Below are positions 15,721 to 24,691 of a stretch of 64,000 nt of DNA, in pieces. This stretch comes from Paraburkholderia tagetis (GTDB taxonomy: Bacteria > Pseudomonadota > Gammaproteobacteria > Burkholderiales > Burkholderiaceae), in assembly GCF_022213065.1 (NCBI RefSeq), contig NZ_JAKLJA010000032.1:1-64000 (forward strand). Reading direction: 5' to 3'. The notes beneath the pieces were generated by a model. It had not been told where the DNA came from, did not search any database, and worked only from the letters and a program-made list of their open reading frames with translations. A program made the position numbers and the translations under genes. Positions within the stretch are counted from its first letter, which is position 1. Each line of letters starts with the position of its first letter.

Positions 15721-15990
15721 ATGCTGCAACAAGAAACGACCATCGTGAACAAACTCGGCCTGCATGCGCGCGCGTCGGCGAAGCTGACGCAACTGGCGGG
15801 CAACTATCAGTCGGAAATCTGGATGAGCCGCAATGGCCGCCGGATCAACGCCAAGAGCATCATGGGCGTGATGATGCTGGCGGCAGGCATCGGCAGCACG
15901 GTGGTGATCGAAACCGAAGGCCCGGACGAGGCCGACGCCATGGGCGCGATGCTCAAGCTTATCGCCGACAAGTTCGGCGAAGGCCAGTGA
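15721..15990 (+). CDS. ptsH: Phosphocarrier protein HPr
   Basis: An 89-aa small phosphocarrier that receives phosphate from EI on His15 (KLGLHARASAKL). Ser46 (NAKSIMGVMML) is at the regulatory phosphorylation position. ATG 15721 gives the usual betaproteobacterial start MLQQETTIVNK. It sits between the EIIA gene and ptsI in the conserved order EIIA-HPr-EI. Confidence 0.95.
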   Translation: MLQQETTIVNKLGLHARASAKLTQLAGNYQSEIWMSRNGRRINAKSIMGVMMLAAGIGSTVVIETEGPDEADAMGAMLKLIADKFGEGQ

Positions 15991-16164
15991 ATTTCGCGCA
16001 TCGGCGTGCGATGCGGTCCCGGCAATTGCCGCCGGCCTGATGGCTGCCGGGGCGTTGCCATTGGGTTGTCGGCGGATTGCCAGTGGTTACTGGCAATGAG
16101 TGAAGATTGCTGACCATTCCTGAGGGCCGCCGCAGCATCGACTGCCGCACCCGACCTCCCCACG

Positions 16165-16189
16165 ACGCCGCGCTTGCCCGCGGCGTTTT
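16165..16189 (+). terminator. Terminator after ptsH
   Basis: ACGCCGCG (16165-16172) pairs with CGCGGCGT (16179-16186) around CTTGCC, followed by TTTCGTT. The stem is strong, the T-tract short. Confidence 0.7.
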
Positions 16190-16294
16190 CGTTGCTGGGC
16201 ACCGAGCCAAAGCGTAAGCCGCAGTGCAGCAGTGCGAAAGCTCGCAATCCCTTATGGCAAGGGACATTGGGCAACATCGGCGCGCTGCGGAATT

Positions 16295-16300
16295 TATAAT
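16295..16300 (+). promoter_or_regulatory. -10 element of a ptsI promoter
   Basis: A perfect TATAAT lies 64 bp before the ptsI start codon. The best -35 match (TTGGGC, 16267-16272) is 22 bp away, too far to be convincing, so recognition may need an activator. Confidence 0.45.
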
Positions 16301-16369
16301 GAAACCCGGGGTCAGAGAGAGCGCATTGCAGCGGTTTGCCGCGGCATCACATAACCAGAGGAGGTGCGC

Positions 16370-18109
16370 GTGCCGTTCACGCTGCATGGAATTCCCGTTT
16401 CGCGCGGTATTGCCATCGGGCGAGCGTACCTGATCGCTCCGGCTGCGCTCGACGTCGACCACTATCTGATCGAGCCGCCGCAGATCGAAGGCGAAATCGA
16501 GCGCTTTCGCGCCGCGCGCGTGCTCGTCGAGCGCGAGCTCGACACGCTGCGCGCCGACCTCGCCGCCGACGCGCCCACCGAAATGGGCGCCTTCATCGAT
16601 GTGCACCTCATGATCCTGCAAGACGTCATGCTGGTTCAGGAGACCATCGACCTGATCCGCACGCGGCGCTTCAACGTGGAGTGGGCGCTCACCGAGCAGC
16701 TCGAACGGCTCACGCGCCACTTCGACGACGTCGAAGACGAATATTTGCGCGAGCGCAAGGCCGACATCGAGCAGGTGGTCGAGCGCATCCTGAAGGCGCT
16801 CGCGGGCGCTTCGCCCGCCGCGCTGCACGGCGGCTGCGACGAGATGATCGTGGTTGCGCACGACATCGCGCCCGCCGACATGCTGCAGTTCAAAGGGCAG
16901 ACGTTCCAGGGCTTCGTCACCGATCTGGGCGGGCGCACCTCGCACACCGCGATCGTCGCGCGCAGTCTCGGCATTCCGGCCGCCGTGGGCGTGCAGCAGG
17001 CGAGCGCGCTGATTCGCCAGGACGACCTCATCATCGTCGACGGCGATCACGGCGTCGTGATCGTCGATCCCGCGCCGATCGTGCTGGAGGAGTACACCTA
17101 TCGCCAGAGCGAGATGGCGCTCGAGCGGCGCAAGCTGCAGCGTCTGAAGTTTTCGCCCACACAAACCTTGTGCGGCGCGAAGATCCAGCTCTACGCGAAC
17201 ATCGAGCTGCCCGAGGACGCCCAGGCCGCGCTCGACTCGGGTGCGACGGGCGTGGGCCTGTTCCGCACCGAGTTCCTGTTCATGAATCACAAGGACCGGT
17301 TGCCGGAGGAGGAGGAGCAGTTCATCGCCTATCGCCGCGCGGCCGAGCTGATGAACGGGCTGCCCGTGACGATCCGCACGATCGACGTGGGCGCGGACAA
17401 GCCGCTCGACTCGATTGGCGGCGGCGACGGCTACGAGACCGCGGCGAACCCGGCGCTCGGCCTGCGCGCGATCCGCTGGAGTCTTTCCGAGCCGCAGATG
17501 TTCCTCACGCAGCTACGCGCGATCCTGCGTGCCTCGGCGTTCGGCACGGTCAAGATCCTGATCCCGATGCTCGCGCACGCGCAGCAGATCGACCAGACGC
17601 TCGACCTGATCCGCGAGGCCAAGCGCCAGCTCGACGACGCGGGGCTCGCCTACGACCCGAACGTGCAGGTGGGCGCGATGATCGAGATTCCGGCGGCGGC
17701 GCTCGCGGTGCCGATGTTCCTGCGGCGCCTCGACTTCCTCTCGATCGGCACCAACGACCTGATTCAGTACACGCTCGCGATCGACCGCGCCGACAACGCC
17801 GTGGCCGATCTCTACGACCCGCTGCATCCGGCCGTGCTGCAGTTGATCGCGCATACGCTGCGCGAGGCGAAGCGCGTGGGCGTGCCGGTCTCGGTGTGCG
17901 GCGAGATGGCCGGGGATCCGCAACTCACGCGCTTGCTGCTCGGCATGGGGCTCACCGAGTTCTCGATGCATCCGAGCCAGTTGCTTGTGGTGAAGCAGGA
18001 GATCCTGCGCTCGCAGCTCAAAACGCTCGATAAGCCGGTGGCCGACGTGCTGGCCGCCTATGAGCCCGAGGAGCTAGAGGCGGCGCTCGGGCGGCTCGCG
18101 CTCGCGTAG
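16370..18109 (+). CDS. ptsI: PTS Enzyme I (phosphoenolpyruvate-protein phosphotransferase)
   Basis: Transfers phosphate from PEP to HPr. The phosphohistidine His192 lies in GGRTSHTAIVARSLGIP. The C-terminal PEP-binding TIM barrel carries MIEIPAAAL, LSIGTNDLIQYTLAIDR and the catalytic Cys in VCGEMAGDP. GTG 16370 is chosen because AGGAGG (16359-16364) sits 5 nt upstream; the earlier GTG 16364 overlaps that site. Length 579 aa is normal, with no GAF domain, so it is not the PtsP/EI-Ntr form. Confidence 0.95.
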   Translation: MPFTLHGIPVSRGIAIGRAYLIAPAALDVDHYLIEPPQIEGEIERFRAARVLVERELDTLRADLAADAPTEMGAFIDVHLMILQDVMLVQETIDLIRTRRFNVEWALTEQLERLTRHFDDVEDEYLRERKADIEQVVERILKALAGASPAALHGGCDEMIVVAHDIAPADMLQFKGQTFQGFVTDLGGRTSHTAIVARSLGIPAAVGVQQASALIRQDDLIIVDGDHGVVIVDPAPIVLEEYTYRQSEMALERRKLQRLKFSPTQTLCGAKIQLYANIELPEDAQAALDSGATGVGLFRTEFLFMNHKDRLPEEEEQFIAYRRAAELMNGLPVTIRTIDVGADKPLDSIGGGDGYETAANPALGLRAIRWSLSEPQMFLTQLRAILRASAFGTVKILIPMLAHAQQIDQTLDLIREAKRQLDDAGLAYDPNVQVGAMIEIPAAALAVPMFLRRLDFLSIGTNDLIQYTLAIDRADNAVADLYDPLHPAVLQLIAHTLREAKRVGVPVSVCGEMAGDPQLTRLLLGMGLTEFSMHPSQLLVVKQEILRSQLKTLDKPVADVLAAYEPEELEAALGRLALA

Positions 18110-18155
18110 CGGCAACGCTACCCCCGAGCGCACGCGGCCCGTAGCGCTCGACATG

Positions 18156-18193
18156 AAAAAGCCCCGCTGCGTTCATTCACAGCGGGGCTTTTT
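18156..18193. terminator. Bidirectional terminator between ptsI and moeB
   Basis: GCCCCGCTG (18161-18169) pairs with CAGCGGGGC (18180-18188), flanked by AAAAA and TTTTT, so it can act on both converging transcripts. Confidence 0.9.
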
Positions 18194-18237
18194 GCTATCT
18201 GGCCGCCAATTTGTCACCTGGCGCCTGCTGTGCGCGC

Positions 18238-18993
18238 TCAGCCGTGTCGCTCGCCGCAGACCGAGCAATCGGGCTGGCGCGCCACGCGCATCGTGTTCCA
18301 CTCCATGCGCAGCGAGTCGAGCATCATCAACCGCCCGACGAGCGTGGTGCCGATGCCGCCGATCACGCGCAGCGCCTCGGCGGCCTGCATCGTGCCGATG
18401 ATGCCCACCGTGGGCGCGAACACGCCCATCGTCGAGCATGCCACTTCCTCGAAGGGCTGATCCTCGGGGAACACGCAGGCGTAGCAGGGCGAGGCCGCGT
18501 CGCGGAAATCGAACGTGCTGATCTGTCCGTCGAAGCGCAGCGCCGCGCCGGAGACGAGCGGCACGCCATGCTTCACGCACGCGCGGTTGATGGCGTGGCG
18601 CGTGGCGAAGTTGTCGGTGCAGTCGAGCACCACGGTCGCGCCCGGCACGTGAGCGTCGAGCCATGCGTCGTCGATGCGCGCCTGCACGGCGTTCACCTTT
18701 ACCTCGGGATTCAGGCGCGCGATGGCGCCGCGACCCGACTCGACCTTCGCGTGGCCCACCGAAGCCGTCTCGTGCATGATCTGCCGCTGCAGATTGGTGA
18801 GGTCGACGGTGTCGTTGTCGACGAGGGTGAGCGTGCCCACGCCCGAGGCCGCGAGATACATGGCCGCTGGCGAGCCGAGGCCGCCCGCGCCGATCACGAG
18901 CGCGTGCGCATCGAGAAAGCGCTGCTGCGCCTCGATGCCGATCTCGTCGACGAGGATATGGCGGGAATAGCGGAGGAGTTGGTCGTCGTTCAT
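18238..18993 (-). CDS. moeB: HesA/MoeB/ThiF-family adenylyltransferase
   Basis: Adenylates the C-terminal glycine of a ubiquitin-like sulfur carrier (MoaD or ThiS). The nucleotide loop GAGGLGSPAAMYLAASGVG and the DxDxVDLTNLQRQ segment are intact. EVACSTMGVFAPTVGIIG surrounds the catalytic region. The four zinc cysteines are in CYAC and the C-terminal CSVC. ATG 18993 gives 251 aa, close to E. coli MoeB. MoeB and ThiF are hard to tell apart without context; neither moaD nor thiS is adjacent. Confidence 0.85.
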   Translation of the reverse strand: MNDDQLLRYSRHILVDEIGIEAQQRFLDAHALVIGAGGLGSPAAMYLAASGVGTLTLVDNDTVDLTNLQRQIMHETASVGHAKVESGRGAIARLNPEVKVNAVQARIDDAWLDAHVPGATVVLDCTDNFATRHAINRACVKHGVPLVSGAALRFDGQISTFDFRDAASPCYACVFPEDQPFEEVACSTMGVFAPTVGIIGTMQAAEALRVIGGIGTTLVGRLMMLDSLRMEWNTMRVARQPDCSVCGERHG

Positions 18994-19147
18994 CGCAATG
19001 CGCACGGTGCTTGGGCGCTGCGACGGGCCTGGGAGCCGTGACGCGCGCCGTGAGTACGGAAGCCTTATTGTACTGGCGCGGGGAGCTTCGTCCTCGCGGC
19101 CCACGTTGCGTGCGCCGCGAGACGGGTAACAGCTAACGGCGGGAAGA

Positions 19148-19215
19148 CAGCAAGCAGCCGGTAATCAGTCAGCAAGCAGCCGACGAGCAGCCGGCAAGCA
19201 GCGAGCAAGCCGCTT
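19148..19215. repeat. Degenerate AAGCAGC repeats between moeB and ctpA
   Basis: CAGCAAGCAGCCG occurs at 19148-19160 and 19170-19182, followed by further GCAGCCGGCAAGCAGCGAGC-like copies. The array lies between the ctpA stop and the moeB start. No hairpin with a T-tract is visible for ctpA. Confidence 0.5.
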
Positions 19216-19229
19216 GCCGAACTCCGGTG

Positions 19230-20801
19230 TTATTTCGCCGGTGCCGAGGCCGGAGCGGGTGCCGAAGCGCCCGGCACCACCGAGGCTGCCGGCTTCACGG
19301 CGATCGGAGCGGAAGCCGAGGTAGGCGGCTTCTGCTGCGCGAGGCGGCGCTCCATCGGCGACTTCGATTCCGCCACCGGCTTGCCCTGGAGCTTGTTCAG
19401 CGCTTGCTGGAGCATGAAGTCGTCGGGCGTGCCGAACTCGACGGGCTTGCGCTCGCGGTCCTTCTGGCGCTGCTCCGGCGTCTTCTTGTCGTTCTGCTCC
19501 TCGAGCTGGCGCAACATGTCCATGCGCTCCTGCTCGCGCGCTTCCTGCTCCTTCTTCTCGTTCGGATCCTGCGTGTTCGCGAGGTGGTTCTGATAGTCGA
19601 CCTCGCGGGTGACGAGTGCGTCGTCCGGATCGCCGTCGGCGTATTGATCGACCGGCATGTCAGGACGGATGCCCTTGTTCTGGATCGAGCGGCCGCTCGG
19701 CGTGTAGTAGTACGCCGTGGTCAGACGCAGCGCCGTGTCGGCGGTCATCGGACGCACGGTTTGCACCGAGCCCTTGCCGAAGGTCGTCTTGCCGATGATG
19801 AGCGCACGTTTCTGATCCTGCAGCGCGCCAGCCACAATCTCCGATGCCGACGCCGAATAGGCGTTGGTCAGCACGATCATCGGCACGGTCTTGAACTCGG
19901 CTGCTTCGCCCTTGAGCGGGTCGCCGTCGAACGAAGGCAGACGGTAGTTCTCATAGGTGTCGCGATAGACCTGCTTGGAATCCGGGATCTGGCCGTTCGT
20001 GGAGACCACGACCGAGTCCGGCGGCAGGAACGCGCCCGCCACGCCCACGGCGCTCTGCAACAGGCCGCCGCCGTTGTTGCGCAGGTCGAGAATGAGGCCC
20101 TTGAGATTCGGCTCCTGGCGCGCGATGTCCTGCAGCTTCGCGGCGAGGTCGGGGACCGTGCGCTCCTGGAAGCTCGTGATGCGCACATAGGCGTAACCCG
20201 GCTGCACGATCTTCGACTTCACGCTCTGCACCTTGATGATGGCGCGCGTGATGGTGAGCGGGAAGGTGCGGTCGTCGGTCTTGCGGAAGATCGTGAGCGT
20301 GACCTTCGTGCCCGGGTCGCCGCGCATCTGCTTGACGGCCTGGTCGAGCGTCATGCCGCGCACGGGCTTGTCGTTGATGCGCGTGATCAGGTCGCCCGGA
20401 CGGATGCCGGCACGAAACGCGGGCGTGTCTTCGATCGGCGAGATCACCTTGATCAGACCGTCTTCCGACGAAATCTCGATGCCGAGGCCCGCGAAGCGGC
20501 CCTTGGTTTGCTCCTGGAGCTCTTGATAGTCAGTCTTGTCGAGATACGACGAGTGCGGGTCGAGGCTCGACACCATGCCCTTGATGGCGGCGGTGAGGAG
20601 TTTCTTGTCGTCGACCGGCGTGACGTACTCATGCTTGATTTGACCGAACACTTCGGCGAAGAGCCGGAGCTGGTCGAGCGGCAGCGGCTCGATCACGGTT
20701 TGCTGGGTTTGCTGCGCCGAGGCGGAAATCTGCAGAGTGGCAAATACGCCGGTCGCGAGGCCAGCGGCGATCAGGCCGATGTTTTTGAGGTTCTTTCGCA
20801 T
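19230..20801 (-). CDS. ctpA: Carboxy-terminal processing protease CtpA (S41 family)
   Basis: A periplasmic serine protease. It has an N-terminal signal sequence (about 1-30), a conserved region DPHSSYLD, a PDZ domain (GLGIEISSEDGLIKV onward, about 105-185) and the S41 catalytic core, with the nucleophile serine in SASASEIVAGAL and the lysine in GKTTFGKGSVQT. After the core a charged coiled-coil-like region and a Pro/Ala/Ser tail extend it to 523 aa, longer than minimal CtpA. It lies next to gpmA, as in other Burkholderiales. Confidence 0.93.
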   Translation of the reverse strand: MRKNLKNIGLIAAGLATGVFATLQISASAQQTQQTVIEPLPLDQLRLFAEVFGQIKHEYVTPVDDKKLLTAAIKGMVSSLDPHSSYLDKTDYQELQEQTKGRFAGLGIEISSEDGLIKVISPIEDTPAFRAGIRPGDLITRINDKPVRGMTLDQAVKQMRGDPGTKVTLTIFRKTDDRTFPLTITRAIIKVQSVKSKIVQPGYAYVRITSFQERTVPDLAAKLQDIARQEPNLKGLILDLRNNGGGLLQSAVGVAGAFLPPDSVVVSTNGQIPDSKQVYRDTYENYRLPSFDGDPLKGEAAEFKTVPMIVLTNAYSASASEIVAGALQDQKRALIIGKTTFGKGSVQTVRPMTADTALRLTTAYYYTPSGRSIQNKGIRPDMPVDQYADGDPDDALVTREVDYQNHLANTQDPNEKKEQEAREQERMDMLRQLEEQNDKKTPEQRQKDRERKPVEFGTPDDFMLQQALNKLQGKPVAESKSPMERRLAQQKPPTSASAPIAVKPAASVVPGASAPAPASAPAK

Positions 20802-21295
20802 AGAGATTGTTGCGTGCGGTCGAAAGGCGCGTGGCAGCGTCTAATGGAAAAGCGACGGACAAGTATAACTGCACACTTGGCCGCTCTGTGTATAAGGCGC
20901 GATCGATCCTGATGGACGAAGTGCCCATGAAGGCGAAACGAAGTGCGGCGCAGGGACGAACGTTGCGGGTTCGACAGTCCGGACCCGGCGGGGTTCGCAC
21001 GTTGCGTGCCGCAAAGCCTTGCTGGGCATGGGGCTGGCGCGAAGCTGACGGGGCGCGGGCTGCAGGCTGGCGGTGAGCTGACTGCGAGCTGGCCGCAAAT
21101 TGGCAGCGAGTTGACCGTGCGTTGACTGATTTGTCAGCGAAGGTGGAGGCGCGGAAGGATTTACGCGTTTGGATTTACGCGTTTGAAGCGCGATCGAGGT
21201 GTGGTGGCGTGGCTGCGGAGGCCCGGCGAGCGGACCGCCGGCCCCACGCGACTGCGCGGGGCGGCGGTTCTGATGCAACACGGACGAGGAAAGGC
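20802..21295 (-). other. Spacer between gpmA and ctpA
   Basis: No gene. On the minus strand TATACT (20862-20867) may be a -10 for ctpA. Around 21050-21125 degenerate GAGCTGACTGCGA-like repeats occur. At 21157-21184 a 14-bp unit is perfectly duplicated. No clear terminator for gpmA was seen. Confidence 0.45.
21157..21184. repeat. Perfect 14-bp tandem duplication
   Basis: GGATTTACGCGTTT occurs twice head to tail (21157-21170, 21171-21184) in the gpmA-ctpA spacer. No function is evident. Confidence 0.85.
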
Positions 21296-22045
21296 TTAGC
21301 CCGCCTTCTTGCCCTGGCTCGCGACGGCGGCCGCGGCCTGCGCGATGGCTTCGGCGTCGCCCAGATAGTAGTGCTTGATGGGCTTGAGGTTCTCGTCCAG
21401 TTCATAGACGAGCGGCACGCCGTTCGGGATGTTCAGGCCGACGATGTCCGAGTCCGAGATGCCGTCGAGATACTTCACGAGCGCGCGGATCGAGTTGCCG
21501 TGCGCGGCGATCACGACCTTCTTGCCTGCCTTGATGGCCGGCGCAATCGATTCGTTCCAGAGCGGCAGCACGCGCGCCACCGTGTCCTTCAGGCACTCGG
21601 TGAGCGGCAGCGCTTCGCGCGGCACCTTCGCATAGCGCGGATCGTCGTAGGCCGTGCGCGAGTCGGTGGGCTCGAGCGCGGGCGGCGGCGTGTCGTAGCT
21701 GCGGCGCCAGACCAGCACTTGCTCGTCGCCGTATTTCGCGGCCGTTTCCGCCTTGTTCAGGCCCGAAAGCGCACCGTAGTGACGCTCGTTCAGGCGCCAC
21801 GAGTGGACCACGGGCAGGTACATCTGGTCCATCTGGTCCTGCACGTGCCAGAGCGTGCGGATCGCGCGCTTGAGCACCGACGTGTAGGCGATGTCGAACG
21901 AATAGCCTGACTCCTTGAGCAACTGGCCGGCCTGCTGGGCCTCGCGGTTGCCCTGTTCGGTCAGGTCGACATCGACCCAGCCGGTGAAGCGGTTTTCCTT
22001 GTTCCACGTCGATTCGCCGTGGCGGATGAGTACGAGTTTGAACAT
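21296..22045 (-). CDS. gpmA: 2,3-bisphosphoglycerate-dependent phosphoglycerate mutase
   Basis: Interconverts 3- and 2-phosphoglycerate in glycolysis and gluconeogenesis. The phosphohistidine is His9 in LIRHGESTWN. The second active-site block AAHGNSIRALVKYLDG and the substrate loop LNERHYGALSGLNKAE are present. Length 249 aa is typical. ATG 22045 has no strong ribosome site, but the N-terminus matches the family exactly. Confidence 0.96.
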   Translation of the reverse strand: MFKLVLIRHGESTWNKENRFTGWVDVDLTEQGNREAQQAGQLLKESGYSFDIAYTSVLKRAIRTLWHVQDQMDQMYLPVVHSWRLNERHYGALSGLNKAETAAKYGDEQVLVWRRSYDTPPPALEPTDSRTAYDDPRYAKVPREALPLTECLKDTVARVLPLWNESIAPAIKAGKKVVIAAHGNSIRALVKYLDGISDSDIVGLNIPNGVPLVYELDENLKPIKHYYLGDAEAIAQAAAAVASQGKKAG

Positions 22046-22218
22046 GAAGATGACGGTCGGTAGTGATGGAAGCGGTAATCGGGGCCGGGTGCGTCTGGGT
22101 AGATCCTGTGGCGCGAAGATCAGGCGGCAGCCTCGCGATGGCGGTCCGGCCCCGTGGGTCGCATACCAGGTTGCATACCCGGGCTTGGGGGCGGCAACCT
22201 TGCGACAAACGGTTATTT

Positions 22219-22224
22219 TATAAT
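22219..22224 (+). promoter_or_regulatory. -10 element upstream of the rhodanese-grxC genes
   Basis: A perfect TATAAT lies 57 bp before the GTG start. Candidate -35 sequences such as TTGCGA (22200-22205) are too close (13 bp), so the promoter is only partly defined. Confidence 0.4.
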
Positions 22225-22281
22225 GAGCGGATTGCCTGAATCAGTTTCCTCCCGATTTCTCTTTTTCCCGGCGGATCATCC

Positions 22282-22707
22282 GTGACGTTCTTTACTAATT
22301 ACATCAACCTTGTACTCATCGCGATCGTCCTCATCTCGGGAGGGTTGCTTCTGTGGCCGACGCTCAAGCGCGGCGGGCGCGGCGGCATTTCCGCTGCCGA
22401 GGCGACGCAGCTCATCAACCGCCGCAACGCGGTGGTGATCGATCTGCGTTCCGCGGCCGACTTCGCGAAGGGCCACCTGCCCGCCGCCCGTCATCTGGAG
22501 TTCGGCGAGTTGCAGGCCAAGGTTGGCCAGCTCGTGAAGAACAAGAGCAACCCGGTATTGCTGGTCTGCCAGACGGGCCAGCAGTCGCACAAGGCGCAGC
22601 GCCTCGTGAAGGATGCCGGTTTTGCCGAAGTCCACGTGCTGGACGGCGGCGTCAACGCCTGGCAGCAGGCCGGCATGCCGGTCGTGAAACAAGGAGCTTC
22701 GAAGTGA
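22282..22707 (+). CDS. Membrane-anchored rhodanese-like protein
   Basis: A 141-aa protein with an N-terminal membrane helix (about 5-25) and a single rhodanese domain. The active-site loop CQTGQQS puts the catalytic cysteine at residue 96. Such proteins carry persulfide sulfur or act as redox partners. GTG 22282 has GGCGGA upstream. Its stop overlaps the start of grxC by four bases, and secB and gpsA follow: this rhodanese-grxC-secB-gpsA order is shared by many proteobacteria. Confidence 0.85.
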   Translation: MTFFTNYINLVLIAIVLISGGLLLWPTLKRGGRGGISAAEATQLINRRNAVVIDLRSAADFAKGHLPAARHLEFGELQAKVGQLVKNKSNPVLLVCQTGQQSHKAQRLVKDAGFAEVHVLDGGVNAWQQAGMPVVKQGASK

Positions 22708-22967
22708 ACAAGGTGGTCATGTACAGCACCCAGGTGTGCCCGTATTGCCAGATGGCCGAGCGTCTTTTAAAGTCGCGCGGCGTCGACCATATCGAGAAGG
22801 TGCTGATCGACCGGGACCCGGCGCGTCGCGAGGAAATGATGACGCGCACCGGTCGCCGGACCGTGCCGCAGGTTTTCATCGGCGAGACGCACGTGGGCGG
22901 CTACGATGACCTCTCCGCGCTCGATCGTGCCGGTGGCTTGATGCCGCTGCTCGAAGCCGCGGCCTGA
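22704..22967 (+). CDS. grxC: Glutaredoxin 3
   Basis: An 87-aa glutathione-dependent disulfide reductase with the active site Cys12-Pro-Tyr-Cys15 and the glutathione-binding RRTVPQVFIGETHVGGYDD. GTG 22704 overlaps the rhodanese stop (GTGA) and has AAGGAG seven bases upstream, so translation is probably coupled. Confidence 0.94.
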   Translation: MNKVVMYSTQVCPYCQMAERLLKSRGVDHIEKVLIDRDPARREEMMTRTGRRTVPQVFIGETHVGGYDDLSALDRAGGLMPLLEAAA

Positions 22968-23005
22968 CGCTGTTTTAAACGGCGTGTCACCGCGCCGCAG
23001 TTTTT

Positions 23006-23038
23006 CGCCCGCGCGAGCCGGTAAGGCTTGCGCGGGCG
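23006..23038 (+). terminator. GC-rich hairpin after grxC
   Basis: A 14-bp stem (23006-23019 with 23025-23038, one mismatch) has a GGTAA loop and is followed by CGTTGT. The T-tract is poor; it may attenuate rather than stop transcription into secB. Confidence 0.5.
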
Positions 23039-23146
23039 CGTTGTCGTCTGTTGCTGCTCATTGCGGCTGCACCGCGTTGCCTCGACATTGCGAGACGGCA
23101 CGATACTGTGCGGTTGCAACTCAATTTAATCAGGAAGCCAAACACC

Positions 23147-23614
23147 ATGTCTGACGAGAACAACCAGCCGTTCTTCAACATCCAGCGCATCTATCTCAAG
23201 GACCTGTCGCTCGAGCAGCCGAATTCGCCGGCCATCTTCCTCGAGCAGGACATGCCTTCGGTGGAAGTGGAAGTCGACGTGAAGGCCGAGCGTCTCGCTG
23301 AATCGGTGTTCGAGATTCTCGTGACCGGCACGGTTACCGCCAAGATCAAGGACAAGGTCGCGTTCCTGATCGAAGCCAAGCAAGCGGGCATTTTCGACAT
23401 CCGCAACATCCCGGCCGAACAGGTCGACCCGCTCGTCGGCATCGCCTGCCCGACCATCCTGTTCCCGTACCTGCGCTCGAACATTGCGGACGCCATCACG
23501 CGCGCAGGCTTCCCGCCGATCCACCTGGCCGAAATCAACTTCCAGGCGCTCTACGAGCAACGTCTGCAGCAAATCGCGCAGCAGCAGGAAGGCGCGAGCA
23601 ACGCCACGCATTGA
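23147..23614 (+). CDS. secB: Protein-export chaperone SecB
   Basis: Tetrameric cytosolic chaperone that keeps preproteins unfolded and hands them to SecA. The 155-aa protein has the typical FNIQRIYLKDLSLEQPNSP start and the conserved CPTILFPYLRSNIADAITRAGFPP segment. ATG 23147 follows CAGGAAG. gpsA starts 39 bp beyond its stop. Confidence 0.96.
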   Translation: MSDENNQPFFNIQRIYLKDLSLEQPNSPAIFLEQDMPSVEVEVDVKAERLAESVFEILVTGTVTAKIKDKVAFLIEAKQAGIFDIRNIPAEQVDPLVGIACPTILFPYLRSNIADAITRAGFPPIHLAEINFQALYEQRLQQIAQQQEGASNATH

Positions 23615-23653
23615 TTGAGCGCTGAAACGAAACCACCGGTGCGGAGTACTGGA

Positions 23654-24652
23654 ATGAAAGTCGCCGTTCTCGGCGCCGGAGCGTGGGGCACCGCGCTGGC
23701 AGGGCACCTGGCCCAGGCGCATGACACGGTGTTGTGGGCGCGCGATGCCGCGCTCGTCAACGCAATGCGTCAGACGCACGAGAACGCTCGCTATCTCGCG
23801 GGCGTCTCGCTGCCGAAAAAACTCCGCTACGAAACGGATCTTGCCGTCGCGCTCGACCATGCGTCGGACGAGGCGGATCTCGTCGTGCTCGGCACGCCCG
23901 TGGCAGGCCTGCGCGATATGCTGCGCACCATGCGCGGCATGAATCGCACGCCCGCGCACTTCGTGTGGCTTTGCAAGGGCTTCGAGGCCGACTCGCAGCG
24001 CATGCCGCATCAGGTCGTGGCGGCCGAGTTGCCCGGGCATAAAAGCAACGGCGTGCTCTCGGGGCCGAGCTTCGCACGCGAGGTGGCCGAAGGGCTGCCC
24101 GTAGCGCTCACCATTGCGAGCGCTTCGGCCGACTGCCGCGAGCGCACGCTCGCCGCCTTCCATCACCGTGCGATGCGCATCTATACCGGCGACGACGTCG
24201 TGGGCGTGGAAGTGGGCGGCGCGGTCAAGAACGTGCTCGCGATCGCGACCGGCATCTCCGACGGCCTCGGCCTCGGCCTGAACGCGCGCGCCGCGCTCAT
24301 CACGCGCGGCCTCGCGGAGATGACGCGCCTTGGCGTGACGCTCGGCGGGCGCGCGGAAACCTTCACGGGTCTCACGGGTCTGGGCGATCTCATCCTCACC
24401 GCGACGGGCGACCTCTCGCGCAACCGCACCGTGGGCAAGCAGCTTGCGAGCGGACGCACGCTCGACGATATCCTCGGTGCGCTCGGCCATGTGGCCGAAG
24501 GCGTGCGCTGCGCGCGCGCCGTGCTCGCCATCGCGCGCGCGCACAATATCGAAATGCCGATCACCCAGGCGGTATGCGCCGTGCTGTTCGATGGCGTGGC
24601 TTCGCGCGATGCCGTGAGCGCCCTGCTCAGGCGCGACGCGAAGGCGGAGTAG
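23654..24652 (+). CDS. gpsA: NAD(P)H-dependent glycerol-3-phosphate dehydrogenase
   Basis: Reduces dihydroxyacetone phosphate to sn-glycerol-3-phosphate for phospholipid synthesis. Residues 1-20 hold the Rossmann motif VLGAGAWGTALA. LSGPSFAREVAEG and the catalytic-lysine region VGGAVKNVLAIATGISDGLGLG are intact, as is TGLGDLILT. ATG 23654 (332 aa) fits the family better than TTG 23615 and has CGGAG upstream. Confidence 0.95.
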   Translation: MKVAVLGAGAWGTALAGHLAQAHDTVLWARDAALVNAMRQTHENARYLAGVSLPKKLRYETDLAVALDHASDEADLVVLGTPVAGLRDMLRTMRGMNRTPAHFVWLCKGFEADSQRMPHQVVAAELPGHKSNGVLSGPSFAREVAEGLPVALTIASASADCRERTLAAFHHRAMRIYTGDDVVGVEVGGAVKNVLAIATGISDGLGLGLNARAALITRGLAEMTRLGVTLGGRAETFTGLTGLGDLILTATGDLSRNRTVGKQLASGRTLDDILGALGHVAEGVRCARAVLAIARAHNIEMPITQAVCAVLFDGVASRDAVSALLRRDAKAE

Positions 24653-24660
24653 GCTCCAAG

Positions 24661-24680
24661 GCGCCAACTCCGGATCGCAA
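24661..24680. repeat. 20-bp dispersed repeat copy A
   Basis: GCGCCAACTCCGGATCGCAA is identical to 55119-55138, about 30 kb away. Here it lies directly before the GGAGG ribosome site of the macrodomain gene; the other copy lies in the leader of maiA. Confidence 0.8.
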
Positions 24681-24691
24681 GGAGGACCGTC

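Larger units (their letters stand above)
15991..16369. other. Spacer between ptsH and ptsI
   Basis: No gene. It holds a perfect hairpin TTGCCAGT-GGTT-ACTGGCAA (16077-16096) lacking a T-tract, the ptsH terminator (16165-16189), and a -10 element for ptsI (16295-16300). ptsI is therefore probably transcribed at least partly on its own. Confidence 0.55.
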